Shown piece by piece: positions 51,394-60,077 of a stretch of 64,000 nt of DNA; positions within the stretch are counted from its first letter, which is position 1; every line of letters begins with the position of its first letter. The stretch is from Gemmatimonadota bacterium. GTDB lineage: Bacteria; Gemmatimonadota; Gemmatimonadetes; Gemmatimonadales; Gemmatimonadaceae. The translations under genes were made by a program, and so were the position numbers. The notes under the pieces were generated by a model. The model was not told the origin of the DNA and did not search any database. It saw nothing but the letters and a program-made list of their open reading frames with translations. The stretch is taken from contig JADJRJ010000030.1 in assembly GCA_016712265.1 (NCBI GenBank), forward strand, positions 682,001-746,000. Direction: 5' to 3'.

Positions 51394-52745
51394 GGGGTCG
51401 CCGGAAAGAAGGCGTCATGGAGCCGACCCATCGCCGTCCCCACCTGGTCCCCATCGACGATCATCGTGAGGTTGATGGCGCTCGCCGACAGCGACAGCAT
51501 GTGCACCCGCAGGTCGCGCAGCGCCCCAAGCGCGGCCGCCATCGCCTGGCTCGACTCGCCCATCCCGGCGCCGACGAGGGCGACAATCCCCCGGTTGCGT
51601 TCGACGGAGACGTCGCCGAGCGCCGACAACTCGACCACGAGTGAATCGAGATGCGTGGCGTCGTCGATGGTGGCGCTCACGGAGATCTCTGACGTAGCCA
51701 CCACGTCCACCGAGGTCCGGTGGCGATCGAAGATGTCAAATATGGTCCGCAAGAATCCGTGCTGCAGGAGCATGCGCGGGCTGCGCACCTTGACGATGGT
51801 CACCCCCGTCTTGCCCGCGATCGCGCTCACCGGCCGACGCGGGGCCTCGAAGGTGATAAGTGTCCCCGTCCCCTGCGGCTTTCGCGAGTTGAAGATCCAG
51901 ACCGGGATCCCCAGCCGCACGGCCGGCGAAATGGTACTCGGGTGCAGCACCTTCGCCCCGAACGACGCCAACTCACTGGCCTCGTCAAACCGGATGCGAT
52001 CGATGAGTCGCGCGGACGGCACCACGCGCGGGTCCGCGGTCAGCATCCCGTCGACATCGGTCCAGATTTCGATGGCCTCCGCGCCTAACGCGGCCCCGAA
52101 CAACGAGGCGCTGTAGTCCGAGCCCCCGCGTCCCAGGGTGGTGGTGATCCCATGATCAGTCGCGCCGACGTACCCGCCCACGACGGGCACCTGTCCCTGG
52201 GCCAGCAACGGCCGCAGCACACGCTGCGACGCTTCGGCAATGCGATCGGGACGAGGCTCGGCCTTCTCGAACAGGTCAGTCGTGATCATGACCGTGGTCG
52301 CGTCCACCCAGGTCGCCGGGACACCACGCTCCCGAAACGCGGCGACCACCAACACGCTCGACAGCAGCTCCCCCTTGGCGGCGATTGCATCGCGCGCGCG
52401 CGGCGTGGCATGCCCCAGGGTGGACAACGCCTCGGCGAGATGGGCCAGCTCATCGAACGTGGCGCCAAGCTCGGCCTGGACCTCGTGCAGCCCGGGACCG
52501 GGCGACAGCAATCGCTCGGCGGCCTCAAGGTGACGGTCGCGCAGCGCCTCCACCCCGCGAATCGCCGAGATGAGTTGGCCTTCGGACGCCTGCTGGGTGA
52601 TGGCGATCAGCGCATTGGTCGCGCCACCAAGCGCGGAGACGACCACCAACGGTTGGCGCGGCAGCCGCTCCCGGACGATGGCCGCCGCGCGGTCGATCGC
52701 GTCGGCGTCGCCAACGGAGGTGCCACCAAACTTGACGACGATCAT
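51390..52745 (-). CDS. lysC: Aspartate kinase
   Basis: 451-aa monofunctional aspartokinase. The kinase domain starts MIVVKFGGTSVGDADAI and has FGRGGSDYSASL-type LGRGGSDYSASLFGAAL and VDGMLTADPR. The last 160 residues form two ACT-type segments (GVTIVKVRSP; NRGIVALVGAGMGESSQAMAAAL), where end-product lysine or threonine may inhibit it. The start at 52745 overlaps the asd stop (ATGA); an upstream frame to 53069 is only the antisense-like tail of asd in another frame. First committed step of the aspartate family. Confidence 0.96.
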   Translation of the reverse strand: MIVVKFGGTSVGDADAIDRAAAIVRERLPRQPLVVVSALGGATNALIAITQQASEGQLISAIRGVEALRDRHLEAAERLLSPGPGLHEVQAELGATFDELAHLAEALSTLGHATPRARDAIAAKGELLSSVLVVAAFRERGVPATWVDATTVMITTDLFEKAEPRPDRIAEASQRVLRPLLAQGQVPVVGGYVGATDHGITTTLGRGGSDYSASLFGAALGAEAIEIWTDVDGMLTADPRVVPSARLIDRIRFDEASELASFGAKVLHPSTISPAVRLGIPVWIFNSRKPQGTGTLITFEAPRRPVSAIAGKTGVTIVKVRSPRMLLQHGFLRTIFDIFDRHRTSVDVVATSEISVSATIDDATHLDSLVVELSALGDVSVERNRGIVALVGAGMGESSQAMAAALGALRDLRVHMLSLSASAINLTMIVDGDQVGTAMGRLHDAFFPATP

Positions 52746-53809
52746 GCGAGCGGCACGGCGCCCTGCGCCACGAGCACTTCCGCGTTGAGGATCGAGCCGC
52801 CCGCCGCACCACGGATGGTGTTGTGCCCGAGCACAACGAACTTCACGTGGAACAGCGGGTCCGGACGGATCCGGCCGACGCTCACTGTCATCCCGCGCCC
52901 CGCCTCGACGTCGCGGCGCGTTTGGGGCCGGTCCCGCTCGGCCATCACGCGGAGCGGCACGGATGGCGCCGAGGGCAGGCCGCGGCAAATCGCATGTCCC
53001 TGCCATCCCAAGAGCGCCGCGTGTACATCCTCTGTCGTGACCGGTCGCGCAAACGAAACAGAGAGGCACGCCATGTGCCCATTCATCGTGGGCACACGGT
53101 TCGCGTGGGCACTCACCGTGAAGGGAGCGTCCGCGATGCGCCCCGCCTCGAACCGCCCGAGCATCTTGTTCATCTCGCGCTCGATCTTTGACTCTTCATC
53201 CCCGATGTAGGGAATCACGTTCCCCATGATGTCCAGTGAGGGCACCCCCGGGTACCCGGCTCCAGAGACAGCTTGCATCGTCGTCACGAAGACACGCTCG
53301 ACGCCAAACGCGGCGTGGACGGGGGCCAGGGCCATCGCGGCGACGGTGGCGGCGCAATTGGCATTGGTGACGATTCCACCGGCCCAGCCCCTCTGGACAC
53401 GCTGCGCGTCGAGAAGACCGAGGTGGTCGGCGTTCACCTCGGGGATAACGAGCGGGACGTCCGGGTCCATCCGGTAGTTCTTTGCGTTGCTGAGCACCAG
53501 GCGACCAGCGCCGGCAAAGGCCGCCTCGATCTCACCAGCCACCCCACTGTCCAGGGCGGAGAAGACGATGGGCGATCGCACCGCCTCGGGGCGACACGCG
53601 ACGACGGTGAGGTCGGCGACCGAGGCCGGCATCATTCCCTCGATCCAGCGCGTCGCCGCGTCGTATCGCTGCCCGGCGGAACGCTCCGACGCCGCAACCT
53701 CGGCGACGCGAAACCAGGGATGCCCTTCGAGCAATCGGACAAAAGTCTGCCCGACGGCGCCCGTTGCGCCGAGCACGGCCACGGGGATCGGTGAGGTTGG
53801 TACGGGCAT
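52742..53809 (-). CDS. asd: Aspartate-semialdehyde dehydrogenase (archaeal/fungal type)
   Basis: 355 aa. The NADP site is VAVLGATGAVGQTFVRLLEGHP, catalytic Cys in TNANCAATVAAMAL, and VSGAGYPGVPSLDIMGNVIPYIGDEE is typical of the archaeal/yeast-like Asd group, different from the E. coli form. The His of RVPTMNGHM is also in place. It reduces aspartyl phosphate to the semialdehyde used by DapA. Starts 2 bases after the M20 gene stop. Confidence 0.95.
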   Translation of the reverse strand: MPVPTSPIPVAVLGATGAVGQTFVRLLEGHPWFRVAEVAASERSAGQRYDAATRWIEGMMPASVADLTVVACRPEAVRSPIVFSALDSGVAGEIEAAFAGAGRLVLSNAKNYRMDPDVPLVIPEVNADHLGLLDAQRVQRGWAGGIVTNANCAATVAAMALAPVHAAFGVERVFVTTMQAVSGAGYPGVPSLDIMGNVIPYIGDEESKIEREMNKMLGRFEAGRIADAPFTVSAHANRVPTMNGHMACLSVSFARPVTTEDVHAALLGWQGHAICRGLPSAPSVPLRVMAERDRPQTRRDVEAGRGMTVSVGRIRPDPLFHVKFVVLGHNTIRGAAGGSILNAEVLVAQGAVPLA

Positions 53810-53811
53810 CG

Positions 53812-54807
53812 TCAGGCGGGGAGCAGGGCGGAGACCAGGCGCTGGTAGGCGTCGACGGCCGACCGCAACTCGGCGACGGACACGTGTTCATCCGGGGTGT
53901 GTGCCACGTGAATCGACCCGGGCCCGAAGAGGAGCGGCGTCCCCCAGCGATCGAGCAACGGGATGTCCGAGGTATAGGCGACCGGCGTCGTCTCGAACCC
54001 GTCGATCGTATGGAAGAACTGCGCCGGGATGTACGAACCGTAGGAAATCTCCGCGCGTCCCGCGACCCACGACTCGAGGCGCGCCTTCACCACCCCGACA
54101 TCCCCAACGAGACGAAACATCAGCTCGCTCTCGCACTCCCCGGGGATGATGTTGGCCTCGGTGCCACCACGGATGGTGCCGATGTTCACCGTCGTCTCTC
54201 CCAGCCGCTCGTCGGTCGGCCAGCCCACATCACGCAAGGTCGGCAGGAGCGCGAGCATGGGCTCGATGGCCGACGCGCCCAGGTGTGGATACGCCGAGTG
54301 CGCCTCGCGGCCGCGGATTCGCAGGGTGACGCGCTGCGATCCCTTGCAGCCGATGGCGAGTCGCGACTCGGTGGGCTCGCCATTGACCAGCCAACGGCTC
54401 GTGGCCGGCAGCCGGTTCGCCATCCGCGCGCCGTCGGAGCCCTTCTCTTCCCCGACGACCAACAACAGGTCCACACGGTCCTCGCCGCGTGCCGCCATCG
54501 CATCCGCCGCGCAGAGCATGGCCGCAGCAATCCCCTTGGCGTCGCAGCTCCCGCGACCGTACAACACATCACCATCGAGGCGCGGCGGCACGTATGGCGG
54601 CACCGTATCGAGGTGCGTGGACAGCGTCACGCCACCGCCGGCCCGTGAGGCCCAGACGTTGCCACGTCCCGGCGAGACTTCCTGCACGGTCACGTTCCAC
54701 CCGCGCGAGATGAGCCATCGCGAGACAAAGTCGACGGCCCGCCCCTCCCCGCCGGTGGGAGACTCGATGGCCAGCAACTCTGCGGCGAGGGAGACAACGT
54801 CAGTCAT
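53812..54807 (-). CDS. M20 family deacylase, probable succinyl-diaminopimelate desuccinylase
   Basis: 331 aa. Metal site residues: STHLDTVPPYVPP (His, Asp), YGRGSCDAKGIAAAML (bridging Asp), VVGEEKGSDGA (Glu-Glu), and AHTPDEHVSVAEL (last His). The dimerisation lid starts around GCKGSQRVTLRIRGREAHSAYPH. The last motif resembles ArgE/LysK-type enzymes more than E. coli DapE, but the place at the head of the asd-lysC-dapBAD run, which has dapD and needs a desuccinylase, makes DapE activity the best guess. The start at 54807 (MTDVVSLAAELL) is preferred. A tRNA-Leu lies just upstream. Confidence 0.82.
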   Translation of the reverse strand: MTDVVSLAAELLAIESPTGGEGRAVDFVSRWLISRGWNVTVQEVSPGRGNVWASRAGGGVTLSTHLDTVPPYVPPRLDGDVLYGRGSCDAKGIAAAMLCAADAMAARGEDRVDLLLVVGEEKGSDGARMANRLPATSRWLVNGEPTESRLAIGCKGSQRVTLRIRGREAHSAYPHLGASAIEPMLALLPTLRDVGWPTDERLGETTVNIGTIRGGTEANIIPGECESELMFRLVGDVGVVKARLESWVAGRAEISYGSYIPAQFFHTIDGFETTPVAYTSDIPLLDRWGTPLLFGPGSIHVAHTPDEHVSVAELRSAVDAYQRLVSALLPA

Positions 54808-54835
54808 GCGAACGGTGATCGGTGAAAGCACGTGA

Positions 54836-54918
54836 TGCGAAGGGCGGGATTCGAACCCGCACTCCCTTGCGGGAAGGGGATTTTAAGTCCCCCGCGTCTA
54901 CCATTTCGCCACCCTCGC
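54836..54918 (-). tRNA. tRNA-Leu (anticodon UAA)
   Basis: Class II tRNA, 83 nt, no encoded CCA. Acceptor GCGAGGG/CCTTCGC, anticodon stem GGGGA/TCCCC with loop CTTAAAA (UAA at 54885-54883), a long variable arm (TTCCCGCAAGGGAG) and T arm GCGGG-TTCGAAT-CCCGC. It reads UUA and UUG codons, the former rare in this G+C-rich DNA. It lies between galK and the M20 gene on the same strand. Confidence 0.95.
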
Positions 54919-54964
54919 GTGACCGCGAATAATAGCGCGCGGACCTGCGTCGCCGGCTATCCGG

Positions 54965-56098
54965 CTAGTGCTCGATGGTCGCGCCGTGACTCGCGCGCGT
55001 CCGCCAGATACGGGGCTGATGCCCCCAGCGCATCGGAAAGTCGCTCATCACGCGTGCGCCAAGAACCTCGAGCGCATCCGCCTCCCCGACAGCGATGACG
55101 CATCCCCCCCACCCCGCACCCGTCAAGCGTGCCCCTTCGACGCCCGGCGTCGCCACGGCGAGGGCGACCACCCAGTCCAGCTCGGGGGACGAGCACTCGT
55201 AGTCGTCGCGCAGCGAGGCTTGCGATGCCGCGAGCCACGGACCTAACGACTCGCCCTTGGCCAACGCCTCGACCACGGCGCCCACCCGCGCCGATTCTCG
55301 CACCACGTGGCGGGCCCGTCGTCGCACCTCCCCATCGAGGAGTGATTCGATGGAGGCCACGGAGGCATGGGCCAGGACATCGAGGCCGGGATCGTGCTCC
55401 TGGAGGATGGCAAGGGCGCGGCGGCACGTCGACTGCCGCTCAGCGAACGCGGAGCCCCGAAGCGTCCGGGGCACCGCCGTGTCGATCACGAGCACCTCGC
55501 GATCAAAGGGCACGTGCTGCAGGCGACCGGAATCGCACCAGATACGCAGGGCATGACCCGCGCTCGCGCACGCGCTTGCCGACTGGTCCATGATGCCGCA
55601 CGGCACCCCCACAAACTCGCGCTCGGCCCGGTGAGCACGTTGCGCAACCATGGAAAGGTCCCGTACCGACGCCCGATCGGTGAGGTACGCGGCCGCGAGA
55701 ACGGTCGCGACTTCAAGCGCGGCCGAGGAGCTGAGTCCTGCCCCTGCTGGCACCTCGCTGGCGACCGCGACGGCCCACGCGCCGCCTTCCCCCGTCAGTG
55801 CGCGCACTTCACGCAGGGCGCCGTGGACATAATCCCACCATGCACCGGCCGGTTGGGTGTCTGCCAGCGCGAAGGTCCCGGTGCCTCGCAGCTCGCGAGA
55901 GATGGCACGGCAGCGATCACCGGGGCCGCGCCCAATTGCCACCGAGGTGCGCCGATCGATAGCCATCGGGAGCACCTCGCCGCCGTTGTAGTCCGTGTGC
56001 TCCCCGATGAGGTTCACCCGCCCCGGGGCGGATGCGATGACATCGGGGGCACGACCGTAGGCGCTGCGAAACAGCTCAGCCGCAGCGCCTGCGCTCAC
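54965..56098 (-). CDS. galK: Galactokinase
   Basis: 377-aa GHMP kinase. It has APGRVNLIGEHTDYNGG, the galactose-binding signature, then VPAGAGLSSSAALEVA (ATP loop), CGIMDQSASACA with the catalytic Asp, and TGAGWGGCVIAV near the end. It phosphorylates galactose to galactose 1-phosphate for the Leloir pathway. It overlaps the glycosidase-like gene by 4 bases, so the two are probably used together. Confidence 0.93.
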   Translation of the reverse strand: MSAGAAAELFRSAYGRAPDVIASAPGRVNLIGEHTDYNGGEVLPMAIDRRTSVAIGRGPGDRCRAISRELRGTGTFALADTQPAGAWWDYVHGALREVRALTGEGGAWAVAVASEVPAGAGLSSSAALEVATVLAAAYLTDRASVRDLSMVAQRAHRAEREFVGVPCGIMDQSASACASAGHALRIWCDSGRLQHVPFDREVLVIDTAVPRTLRGSAFAERQSTCRRALAILQEHDPGLDVLAHASVASIESLLDGEVRRRARHVVRESARVGAVVEALAKGESLGPWLAASQASLRDDYECSSPELDWVVALAVATPGVEGARLTGAGWGGCVIAVGEADALEVLGARVMSDFPMRWGHQPRIWRTRASHGATIEH

Positions 56099-57870
56099 GG
56101 ACGAACGCCGAGCACGTGCACGGACAGCCAGAGCATGTAGGCGAGCAAGCCGGCGAGTGATGCGTCCCCGCCATTCTCCACTCCACGGCCGTCCGCATCG
56201 ACAAACTCGGTCGCGAGGCCGCTGTGCAGCGGCGCGCGGCGAAACCAGGCCAGGACCTCATTTGCCTCCGGGCCCAGCAAGTGCGCCACCTGGCGCACCA
56301 GGACACTGGGCTCCAGCTCGAGCGATCGCACCGTGCGGCGGTACACAGGGTCCGACCGGTCCGCCGCATCGTACATCGGCAGCCAGACCACGGAAGCCGA
56401 CGGGTCGTCATCGGCAACGGCCTCGCCGGCCAGGTTCACGGCAGACATCAGGATCGACTTTCCGTTGCGTTCCCGGGTGAAGTGCTCGGCACAGGCCGCC
56501 CGCACAGCATCCGGGTCGTCGACCTGCGTCGCCGTCTCCTCGTCCAGGGTGCGACGGAAGACGTCCATCGCCATCGCTGCCACGGCGTTGCCATGCAGGG
56601 TATAGGCGAACGGGGTGGGATGACCCGCCGGTGACACCTCGGTCGAGAACAGGGCCACGTCTTCACGTCGTCGGGCGCGCATGTCGTCAAAAGCGCCGTA
56701 CAACGTGTCGGCAATCACCGGCTCCTCGACGACCTGTTCGTCACTGGTCTCGCGGATGTAGCGCTCGATGGCGATGGCGTAGGCACCGGCGCCCTCCAGC
56801 GAGAACCCTGGTTCGAACAAGGTGCCGTCCAGATAGCGCACCCCCTGACCGGGGGAGTAGCCGTGCAATTCGCAGGCGCGGAGCAGCAACTCGCGGGCGA
56901 GAGGCGCATCGGCGAGTTGGATCGCCGGGAGGGTCCACATGAGGGCTTCCCACTCGCGCACCGTGACGCCGCGCGAGTGCCACGGGACCCGCGTCCGCAT
57001 GAGGTAGAAATGGGCGTCGTCCAGCGCCCGGCCCACGCCATAGAAATAGGCAAAGAGCAGGTTGCGGTTGATCAGGGCGTCCAGCGTCTCGTTTCCCGTC
57101 GTTTGTTCAAGGGAACGCAGGGCGTCTCGTGTTGCGGTGAGGAGGTAGCGCCAGCCGCGGCGTCGCATCACGGCGACGGTGGCTTCTGCCCCATCTCCTT
57201 CGGGTCCCACGGCGAGAAAGAAGGCCGTGTCGGCGTGGCCCCGTGGGGGCAGGCGAACCTCGCGGCGGATCACGTAGGACCCGTCGGTGACGTCGATGGT
57301 TGAGGTCCCATCGGCCCCGATCGCCAGGGACGCCAGCCCCGGAACAGCACTGCCGGAGAGAACGACAGCGTCCGTGGTGCCGCGGCGCACGGCGTGCGCA
57401 TCGAGGAACGGTCGCGGGACCCGCACGCGCAGCTGACGGTGCCCGAGGGTCCCGTCCAGCCCAACCGTCAGTCGCTTGGCGGTGGCGGAGCGATTCTCGA
57501 AAGCCAGGGCATACACGGCACCGGCCGTATCTGCGTCGCGACCGTAGGGGGCGAACACGGTCGCCCGCACGATCACATCACCGATCGTGGCGGTGAAGGT
57601 CGGGAGCCAACCGTAGGCACGCTCCCAGACGAGACCTTCGGCCGCCCACGCCACGGGGACGCCGTCAATCGCAAGGAATGGCTTGGCAAGTGCGGGCGCA
57701 TTCCCCTCGCTGAACTCCTCCCCCCCAGCGAACTCAACCGCGGCCCGCGCCGCGCGGTGGATCACCCCGATGGCGTGGAGGGACCCGTCCGTGGGATGGA
57801 TGCACGGGAGGGCAATCCAGTGATTGCCGGTGATCTGCCAGGGAACGGACGGGACGGGAATCGGCTGCAC
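56095..57870 (-). CDS. Six-hairpin glycosidase-like protein
   Basis: 591 aa from GTG at 57870, placed in frame well before WQITGNHWIALPCIHPTDGS; an ATG at 57999 would overlap the divergent gene and lacks similar sequence. The N-terminal 230 or so residues are beta-sandwich-like (FTATIGDVIVRATVFAPYG), and the rest is helical with repeated long helices (NETLDALINRNLLFAYFYGVGRA; VTVREWEALMWTLPAIQLADA; FSLEGAGAYAIAIERYI), fitting a six-hairpin (alpha/alpha)6 barrel like glucoamylase or debranching-type hydrolases. I see no family motif precise enough to name a substrate. Its partner galK suggests a galactose-containing one. Uncertain. Confidence 0.6.
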   Translation of the reverse strand: MQPIPVPSVPWQITGNHWIALPCIHPTDGSLHAIGVIHRAARAAVEFAGGEEFSEGNAPALAKPFLAIDGVPVAWAAEGLVWERAYGWLPTFTATIGDVIVRATVFAPYGRDADTAGAVYALAFENRSATAKRLTVGLDGTLGHRQLRVRVPRPFLDAHAVRRGTTDAVVLSGSAVPGLASLAIGADGTSTIDVTDGSYVIRREVRLPPRGHADTAFFLAVGPEGDGAEATVAVMRRRGWRYLLTATRDALRSLEQTTGNETLDALINRNLLFAYFYGVGRALDDAHFYLMRTRVPWHSRGVTVREWEALMWTLPAIQLADAPLARELLLRACELHGYSPGQGVRYLDGTLFEPGFSLEGAGAYAIAIERYIRETSDEQVVEEPVIADTLYGAFDDMRARRREDVALFSTEVSPAGHPTPFAYTLHGNAVAAMAMDVFRRTLDEETATQVDDPDAVRAACAEHFTRERNGKSILMSAVNLAGEAVADDDPSASVVWLPMYDAADRSDPVYRRTVRSLELEPSVLVRQVAHLLGPEANEVLAWFRRAPLHSGLATEFVDADGRGVENGGDASLAGLLAYMLWLSVHVLGVRP

Positions 57871-57997
57871 GTACGGGGGGCGGGCTGAAGGAAGAGCGCA
57901 AGTTAGCGTGTCTCTGGGCTGTGGCGCGCCGGAACCGACGGCGATTACCCGGGGTCGTACGATCCCTCGTCCCCCAAGGTGTATCTTTCGCGCCCGC

Positions 57998-59680
57998 ATG
58001 AGCTTCCCATTCCCAGTACTACGCTCCTTCGCCGTCCGGGGCCTGATTCGCCGGGCCACCGCCGCCGCGGCCGTGCTGTCCCTGCCGACTGCCCTGCACG
58101 CGCAGCGCGTCCTGGGGCCCACCACCGATGCCACCGTTGTCCCGCGGGGGATGCTTCGCGTCACGACCGGCCCCGAGTGGGCGCGCGGCCATGAGCGCTA
58201 CTCCGCGGGACGCGGACGCGTCCCGAAGGGTGAGCTCGAACCGTTCGCCGCGGACTTCAACGTAGACTCCCTTGGGCCCAGCCAGGTGCCGGCGCTGGCG
58301 GCGGTGAGCGCTGGGGTGCGTAGCATCGTTGGGGGAACGAACGGGCTCCCCGTGACGCTCGGCGCCCTCGAGAGCCGCTTTGACGTGTCGGTCGCGCGTA
58401 CACCGATCCACGTGGAGTACGGGGTGACGCGTCGGCTAACCGTCGGCGCCATGTTTCCGCTCGTGAAAACCTGGACGGAGGTATCCGTCCAACCCAACAA
58501 GAGCCGCGACGGATCCACCGTGGGGCTCAATCCTCGCGGCTACGGCACCAACCAAACCGTCGTGTCGCAACTGCAGGCTGCGGCGCAGGCGCTCGGCCAG
58601 CTACTCCAATCGTGCTCCGGCAGCACGGCGCCGGAATGCACGGCGGTGAACGCCGATCGTGCACGCGCACAAGCGCTGGTGCAGTCCGCGGCGGCGGCGG
58701 CAACGGGCGTCGAGGCGGTGTACGGCACGTCGGCGGCGAAACCGGGGAGTCGGTTTGCCCCCGCGGACAGCTCAATACTCCAGCGTTCGATCGCCTCGCG
58801 GCTGGGGGCCCTCTCCGCTGACTTCGCCACCTTCCTTGGTGCCCCGACGGGTGGGACCGGGTGGATCACGGCCCGTCCGGTGGGGGCGACACAGTTCAGC
58901 TGGGGGAATCTCCAACGTGTCCTGACGGACACCGCGTATGGGATCGGTGCCGACTCGCTCATTTCGGTGGGAATGAACCGCCTCGGCGACGTCGAGGTTG
59001 GGGGACGTTTCCTCGTGTTCGACGGCATCGGGGGTGTCCCCCAGTTGGCCAGGCCCACCGGGGTCCGACTGCGACTCGCGATCGAAGGCGTGATGCGATT
59101 CGGGACCGCTACGCGTGATTCGATTCACCATTTTGCCGACGTGGGCACGGGGGACGGACAGCGTGACCTCGAGGGTCGCGTCATGGCCGACCTCCTGTTT
59201 GGCCGACGGGCATGGGCGAGCGTGTCCGCGCGGTACACGGTGCAGCAGGCCGACGAGCTCCGACAACGCGTCCCCGAGTCGGTTGACGACCCGTTTCCCG
59301 GCGCGTCGCGCATCGCCGTGCTCCAGCGAGACCTCGGCGACGCCGTCGCAGTGGAGGTCTCGCCGCGCTACGTCGTCTCCGACAACCTCGGCCTCAGCGC
59401 CACCTGGCAGCTCTACCGCAAGGGGTCGGACCGCTACACCGGGAGTGCCGGCACCGACCTCTCCCTGCTCGAGACCGGCAGCGACCAGGTGTTGCAGCGC
59501 GCCCTCGTGTCCGTCACGTACTCCACGATGGCGCAGTACTTTCAACAGAAGGCTCGCACGCCGATGGAAGTCAGCCTGACCGTCGGACGCTCGTTGGCCG
59601 GCTCCGGCGGACTAATGAAGCAGTCCGTCACGGCGTTGACGGTTCGGGTCTACAACCAACTGCTGGAGGGTCGGCGATGA
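57998..59680 (+). CDS. Outer-membrane-type protein of unknown function
   Basis: 560 aa with an N-terminal basic segment and signal peptide (ATAAAAVLSLPTALHAQ). The remainder reads like an outer-membrane beta-barrel: alternating short strands such as IHVEYGVTRRLTVGAMFPLV, LRLAIEGVMRFG, AWASVSARYTVQQ, and VEVSPRYVVSDNLGLSATWQLY, and a final strand ending in ...YNQLLEGRR. A Gln/Ala-rich region (about 180-230) with two Cys may be a loop or a coiled segment. No family recognised. Divergent from the glycosidase gene over a 127-base gap and coupled to the downstream lipoprotein gene. Confidence 0.7.
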   Translation: MSFPFPVLRSFAVRGLIRRATAAAAVLSLPTALHAQRVLGPTTDATVVPRGMLRVTTGPEWARGHERYSAGRGRVPKGELEPFAADFNVDSLGPSQVPALAAVSAGVRSIVGGTNGLPVTLGALESRFDVSVARTPIHVEYGVTRRLTVGAMFPLVKTWTEVSVQPNKSRDGSTVGLNPRGYGTNQTVVSQLQAAAQALGQLLQSCSGSTAPECTAVNADRARAQALVQSAAAAATGVEAVYGTSAAKPGSRFAPADSSILQRSIASRLGALSADFATFLGAPTGGTGWITARPVGATQFSWGNLQRVLTDTAYGIGADSLISVGMNRLGDVEVGGRFLVFDGIGGVPQLARPTGVRLRLAIEGVMRFGTATRDSIHHFADVGTGDGQRDLEGRVMADLLFGRRAWASVSARYTVQQADELRQRVPESVDDPFPGASRIAVLQRDLGDAVAVEVSPRYVVSDNLGLSATWQLYRKGSDRYTGSAGTDLSLLETGSDQVLQRALVSVTYSTMAQYFQQKARTPMEVSLTVGRSLAGSGGLMKQSVTALTVRVYNQLLEGRR

Positions 59681-60069
59681 ACAGGCGTTCGGTCGTGTGC
59701 GTCCTCGTGCTGGCCGCGTGCAGCGCGACCCTCGATGCCCCCCCGCCCGAGGCACCGGCGATTGCCGTTGCCGTCGCCCCGCAATCGGTGACCTTTCGCG
59801 CGGGCACGACCTCACCCATAGTGCAGGTCGTGTTGAGCCGGAACACCACCGCCACCCAGGCCGTGCAGCTTTCCCTCACCGGGTTACCCACGGGCGTGCG
59901 CGCGACCCTGACGCCGTCGAACATGGCGCTGAGCGACCGCACCGCCACCCTTGAGCTGCTGGCAACGGCCACGGCCCCGGCCGGGACGTCACTCGTGACG
60001 ATCAAGGCCGAGAGCGGGACCTTGTCGGTGACCTCGCAACTGAGCGTGACGGTACAGCCGCCGAGCTGA
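59677..60069 (+). CDS. Small lipoprotein with an Ig-like domain
   Basis: 130 aa. MNRRSVVCVLVLAACSATLDAP is a lipoprotein signal; the body is a single beta sandwich (AVAPQSVTFRAGTTSPIVQVVLSRN; LTGLPTGVRATLTPSNMALSD; TIKAESGTLSVTSQLSVTV), resembling the extracellular Ig-like modules in bacterial peptidase and cell-surface proteins. The ATG overlaps the stop of the outer-membrane-type gene. Probably its partner. It converges with recN 8 bases downstream. Confidence 0.75.
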   Translation: MNRRSVVCVLVLAACSATLDAPPPEAPAIAVAVAPQSVTFRAGTTSPIVQVVLSRNTTATQAVQLSLTGLPTGVRATLTPSNMALSDRTATLELLATATAPAGTSLVTIKAESGTLSVTSQLSVTVQPPS

Positions 60070-60077
60070 CCGCGCTG

